Shown here one piece after another: positions 5,330-7,572 of a stretch of DNA of 7,572 bases (its first letter is position 1; each line of letters starts with the position of its first letter). The notes under the pieces are model-generated. The model saw only the letters and a program-made list of their open reading frames with translations, did not search any database and was not told where the DNA came from. Where the stretch lies: NCBI GenBank assembly GCA_021780975.1, contig JAJXXS010000272.1:1-7572 (forward strand). The letters are read 5' to 3'. This DNA comes from Pseudomonadota bacterium (GTDB lineage: Bacteria; Pseudomonadota; Gammaproteobacteria; Burkholderiales; Thiobacillaceae). The translations under genes were made by a program, and so were the position numbers.

Positions 5330-5590
5330 ATGAAACCTACCCTGACGGCGGCAATACCCCTGCTCTGGCTGACGACTTGCGGCATGGCCCTGGCCACGGA
5401 CACACCCCGCGCCGGCACGCCCCAAACCATTGCCGCTGTAACAGCCAGTCACCCTGGCCTCACACCCAGCCGCTACCCGAGCGCTGGCGCCGACCCTCTA
5501 GCCGCGGCGGTGGCGCAGCCCGGCACTTTGCTGCTGCTGCCGCTGGGCGTTCTGGGACTGGCCTGGAGCCAGCGCCGCCGCAACCCTTAG
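5330..5590 (+). CDS. Small secreted protein with a PEP-CTERM-like C-terminal sorting tail
   Basis: An 86-residue protein. Residues 1-22 form a signal peptide (M-K-P, a hydrophobic core, then A-L-A with predicted cleavage before T23). A Cys at 17 sits in L-T-T-C, a poor lipobox. Residues 23-60 are short, polar, Pro/Ala/Thr-rich and without a recognised domain. Residues 63-86 run Q-P-G-T, a Leu/Gly-rich transmembrane stretch, W-S-Q and R-R-R-N-P. This matches the layout of PEP-CTERM signals (PEP motif, hydrophobic helix, Arg cluster), in particular the common P-G-T-L...G-L-A-W...R-R-R pattern, but Gln/Gly replace the usual PEP core. Such proteins are processed by exosortase (XrtA/EpsH), usually encoded elsewhere. 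The start is supported by GGAG (5320-5323) 6 nt before ATG. It converges on the aminotransferase gene. Signal and tail are seen; the sorting role is inferred. Confidence 0.65.
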   Translation: MKPTLTAAIPLLWLTTCGMALATDTPRAGTPQTIAAVTASHPGLTPSRYPSAGADPLAAAVAQPGTLLLLPLGVLGLAWSQRRRNP

Positions 5591-5596
5591 ATTCGA

Positions 5597-5622
5597 GGGA
5601 AATGCCAGGCGTTGCATTTCCC
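5597..5622. terminator. Perfect stem-loop between convergent genes, possible bidirectional terminator
   Basis: GGGAAATGC (5597-5605) and GCATTTCCC (5614-5622) are perfect complements around an 8-nt loop, starting 7 bp after the stop of the small secreted-protein gene. The aminotransferase transcript would read it from the other side, 64 bp past its stop. No T-tract follows on either strand, so termination is plausible but not canonical. Confidence 0.45.
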
Positions 5623-5685
5623 GGCCACGGGCAGTGAGGACAGTTGGCGCCCCGCATCGACAGCAGACTCTGTTGCCCAGCCTTC

Positions 5686-6846
5686 TTATTGATGTCCCAG
5701 GCAGGCCGCCATGCGCGCCACGGCCTCGCGCAGTTGTTCGAGAGGAACGGTATAAGACAGACGCACATAGCGGTGCGCCTCGTGCGTGCCGAAATCCATC
5801 CCCGGGGTCAACGCAACGCCCGCCTCGTCCAGCAGCTTGGTGCATAAGGCTTGGCTGTCCAGCCCCAGCGAACTGCAGTCCGCATAGACGTAGAACGCTC
5901 CCTGCGGGATCACCGGAACGCGAAAGCCAAGGGAGCCGATGGCGGAAACCAGATAATCGCGCCGCGCCTTCATCTCCGCTTTGCGCGCATCGAGGATCTG
6001 CAGCGTCTGCGGCGCAAAGGCGGCAAGCGCGGCATATTGAGCGGGCGTGGAGGGCGCCAGAAAGATGTTCTGCGCCAGCCGTTCGATGCCTTCCAGAGCC
6101 CATTCCGGCGCCACCAGCCAGCCAAGACGCCAGCCCGTCATGTGGAAATACTTGGAAAAGCTGTTGATGACGAAAGCGCCGTCGTCCAGCGCCAGGGCCG
6201 TCGCAAAACCGGGATCGTAGATGAGCTCATGGTAGATCTCGTCGACGATGAGATGCGCGCCGCGCGCGCGACAGAGAGCGGCGATGGCCGCCATGGCGGG
6301 ACCATCCACCGCCGTGCCGGTAGGATTGGACGGCGACGCCAGCAGCACCGCCTGCACCCGCTCGGTCCAGTGCTGCTGCAGCAGGTCCGCGTTCAACTGG
6401 AAGGCGCTCTCCGGTCCCACCGGCAAGCTGCGCGGCACGAGATCGAGAAAATGCGCGAAATGGCGGTTGCAGGGATAGCCCGGGTCCGCCATCAACACCT
6501 CGCCGCCGGCATCGGCCAGGGCTCCCAGCGCGAGGATGAGCGCGCCCGACGAGCCAGGCGTCACCACCACACGCTCCGGGGCCACCGTCACACCATGACG
6601 CTCGCGATAGTGCTGCGCAATGGCGGCACGCAATTCGGGCAGACCCAAGGCCGTCGTGTAGTGGTGGTGGCCGGCAGCGAGGGCAGCAATGCCGGCCTCG
6701 ACGATGGGCTCCGGGGTCGGCTCCGCAGGCTCGCCAATCTCCAGGTGAATGATGGAGCGCCCAACAGCCTCCAGGGCACGGGCGCGCGCCAGGATGTCCA
6801 TCACCTGAAAAGGTGCGATGTGATCCAGGCGATGCGCGAGACGCAT
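5686..6846 (-). CDS. Class I/II PLP-dependent aminotransferase
   Basis: Fold-type I aminotransferase moving an amino group between an amino acid and a 2-oxo acid; cytosolic. From ATG 6846-6844 it has 386 residues, normal for the family, and starts M-R-L-A-H-R-L-D-H-I-A-P-F, typical of aspartate/alanine/aromatic aminotransferase-like proteins. Motifs are E-I-G-E-P at 36-40, the H-Y-T-T-A-L-G-L-P-E-L-R segment after 62, N174 in S-P-S-N-P-T-G, D202 and Y205 in D-E-I-Y-H-E, and the PLP lysine K232 in S-F-S-K-Y-F-H-M-T-G-W-R-L-G-W. The carboxylate-binding Arg lies near the end in R-Y-V-R-L-S-Y. An upstream ATG at 6879 would overlap the thioredoxin gene by 20 bp and adds a less conserved extension. 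From 6846 the gene begins 13 bp after the thioredoxin stop, fitting co-transcription. Substrate specificity cannot be assigned. Confidence 0.95.
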   Translation of the reverse strand: MRLAHRLDHIAPFQVMDILARARALEAVGRSIIHLEIGEPAEPTPEPIVEAGIAALAAGHHHYTTALGLPELRAAIAQHYRERHGVTVAPERVVVTPGSSGALILALGALADAGGEVLMADPGYPCNRHFAHFLDLVPRSLPVGPESAFQLNADLLQQHWTERVQAVLLASPSNPTGTAVDGPAMAAIAALCRARGAHLIVDEIYHELIYDPGFATALALDDGAFVINSFSKYFHMTGWRLGWLVAPEWALEGIERLAQNIFLAPSTPAQYAALAAFAPQTLQILDARKAEMKARRDYLVSAIGSLGFRVPVIPQGAFYVYADCSSLGLDSQALCTKLLDEAGVALTPGMDFGTHEAHRYVRLSYTVPLEQLREAVARMAACLGHQ

Positions 6847-6859
6847 ATGGTGCCGCAAC

Positions 6860-7219
6860 TCAGGCGGCGGCAACGCCATGCTCGGCCAGAAACTGACGCA
6901 CGAAATGCTCCGGCTTGGCGCTGTGGAAGCGCGCCTGCTCCTCACCGTCCTTGAAGAGCAGAACGGTGGGGAAGCCGCGCATGCCATAGCGGCCGGCCAG
7001 CTTCATGTTATGGCCTTCGTCGACCTCGACCTTGGCAAGCAAAAAAGCGCCGGCGTAGGCGTGCACAACGCGCTCCAGGATGGGCGTAAGCATGGTGCAC
7101 GGCGGACACCAATCCGCCCAGAAATCGACCAGGACGGGAATGCGGCGCGAGGCCTCGATGACCTGGGCCTCGAAATGTTCGACGCTAGTATCGAAAATCA
7201 GTGCTTCTGACGTATTCAT
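6860..7219 (-). CDS. Thioredoxin-domain protein with a CPPC active site
   Basis: A 119-residue single-domain thioredoxin-fold protein with no signal peptide or membrane segment, so probably a cytosolic disulfide oxidoreductase or redox chaperone. The order is V-D-F-W (residues 31-34), active site W-C-P-P-C at 37-41 with C38 and C41, V-E-V-D-E around 64-68, and the cis-proline P84 in R-G-F-P-T-V-L-L-F-K-D-G. The active-site dipeptide is Pro-Pro instead of the Gly-Pro of classical TrxA. The N-terminal stretch (I-F-D...F-E-A-Q-V-I-E-A-S) resembles the thioredoxin domain of YbbN/CnoX, but the TPR part of that family is absent. ATG 7219-7217 overlaps the stop of the upstream mtfA-like gene (ATGA), indicating translational coupling. 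The aminotransferase follows after 13 bp. Confidence 0.94.
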   Translation of the reverse strand: MNTSEALIFDTSVEHFEAQVIEASRRIPVLVDFWADWCPPCTMLTPILERVVHAYAGAFLLAKVEVDEGHNMKLAGRYGMRGFPTVLLFKDGEEQARFHSAKPEHFVRQFLAEHGVAAA

Positions 7220-7572
7220 GAAGACGCTTCGGTTGGCAAACGAACCAGGGGATCCTGGCGGAAAAAAAGCCGCATCTGCTGGTACACGGCCGGATAAACC
7301 TGCGCCAGTATAGCGGGCCGGGCGAAAAACACCTCGCTCAACACGGCAAAGAACTCGGCCGGAGACTCGGCCGCGTAAACGTCGATGAGCACATGCCCGC
7401 CGCGTTCGACGCGGCTGCGGAAGTCGTCGTAGGCGGCGCCGAAGGCCGCCGCCCAGTCAGCCACGCGCATGTTCGCGTGCAGGGGCGGCAGGCCGTTGGC
7501 GCTGCCATCGAGCATGTCGAGCTTGTGGGCGAATTCATGGATCACCACATTCTCGGCGCCAGCGCCTGGGGC
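7216..7572 (-). CDS. mtfA: MtfA-family zinc-dependent peptidase, C-terminal part (5' truncated by window edge)
   Basis: The minus-strand frame is open from the window edge to TGA 7218-7216, giving 118 C-terminal residues of a family that is usually about 250-280 long. The gluzincin motif H-E-F-A-H lies at about 7537-7523, preceded by N-V-V-I and followed by K-L-D-M-L-D-G, which is characteristic of MtfA (Mlc titration factor A, formerly YeeI). A downstream E-S-P-A-E-F-F-A-V-L-S-E-V-F-F segment, about 60 residues on, supplies the expected third zinc ligand glutamate. In enterobacteria MtfA binds the glucose repressor Mlc and has aminopeptidase activity; outside them an Mlc partner is often absent, so only the peptidase assignment carries over. 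It is coupled to the thioredoxin gene by an ATGA overlap and appears to lead this operon, although the promoter lies outside the window. Confidence 0.92.
   Translation of the reverse strand, partial: APGAGAENVVIHEFAHKLDMLDGSANGLPPLHANMRVADWAAAFGAAYDDFRSRVERGGHVLIDVYAAESPAEFFAVLSEVFFARPAILAQVYPAVYQQMRLFFRQDPLVRLPTEASS

Noticed and set aside
5327..5395. Lipobox reading of L-T-T-C in the small secreted protein
   Set aside because: Thr at -1 is not a usual lipobox residue, and a better signal peptidase I site (A-L-A before T23) lies five residues on.
5302..5637. Alternative plus-strand frame starting 28 bp before the PEP-CTERM-like gene
   Set aside because: The overlapping frame gives an Arg/His/Pro-rich product with no signal or domain, while the chosen frame has a spaced GGAG site, a signal peptide and a coherent C-terminal tail.
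5851..6954. 367-codon open frame antisense to the aminotransferase
   Set aside because: Arg/Gly/His-rich shadow translation. The opposite strand has every aminotransferase motif intact.

Overview
This is a GC-rich chromosomal window with seven or eight ordinary bacterial genes and two small exported or surface proteins that are harder to place. The content points to a betaproteobacterium or a close relative. The evidence for this is a ygfZ gene directly coupled to a DUF4936-type small protein, dnaB followed by alr, and a candidate PEP-CTERM-like sorting tail on a small secreted protein. The lineage is inferred from family knowledge; no rRNA or other phylogenetic marker is present.

Layout, left to right. 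(1) Positions 1-782, plus strand: the C-terminal part of YgfZ, a folate-binding protein of Fe-S cluster metabolism, then a small DUF4936-like gene whose TTG start overlaps the ygfZ stop. (2) Positions 795-3271, minus strand: replicative helicase dnaB followed by alanine racemase alr, again joined through a TTGA stop/start overlap. They converge on the first pair with only 12 bp between stop codons, and a perfect 8-bp inverted repeat sits there. (3) Positions 3272-3449: a divergent intergenic region with several short repeats. (4) Positions 3450-4616, plus strand: an M20-family metallo-amidohydrolase with all expected metal ligands. (5) Positions 4617-4864: an AT-rich regulatory stretch with an inverted repeat, candidate promoters and a leader hairpin. 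(6) Positions 4865-5140, plus strand: a 77-residue Ala/Ser/Pro/Thr-rich lipoprotein with a strong ribosome binding site and a textbook intrinsic terminator. (7) Positions 5330-5590, plus strand: an 86-residue protein with a signal peptide and a C-terminal hydrophobic-plus-Arg tail resembling a degenerate PEP-CTERM signal. (8) Positions 5686-7572, minus strand: a compact gene row read as mtfA-like zinc peptidase (partial), thioredoxin with a CPPC active site, and a class I/II PLP aminotransferase. It converges on the small secreted-protein gene across a perfect 9-bp inverted repeat.

Most of the window is housekeeping: replication, D-alanine for peptidoglycan, Fe-S maintenance, redox and amino-acid metabolism. 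No CRISPR array, transposase, tRNA, rRNA, phage gene or recognisable defence system was seen. The points most worth checking are the PEP-CTERM-like protein, the independently transcribed low-complexity lipoprotein with its structured upstream region, and the hairpin that abuts the annotated dnaB start codon.
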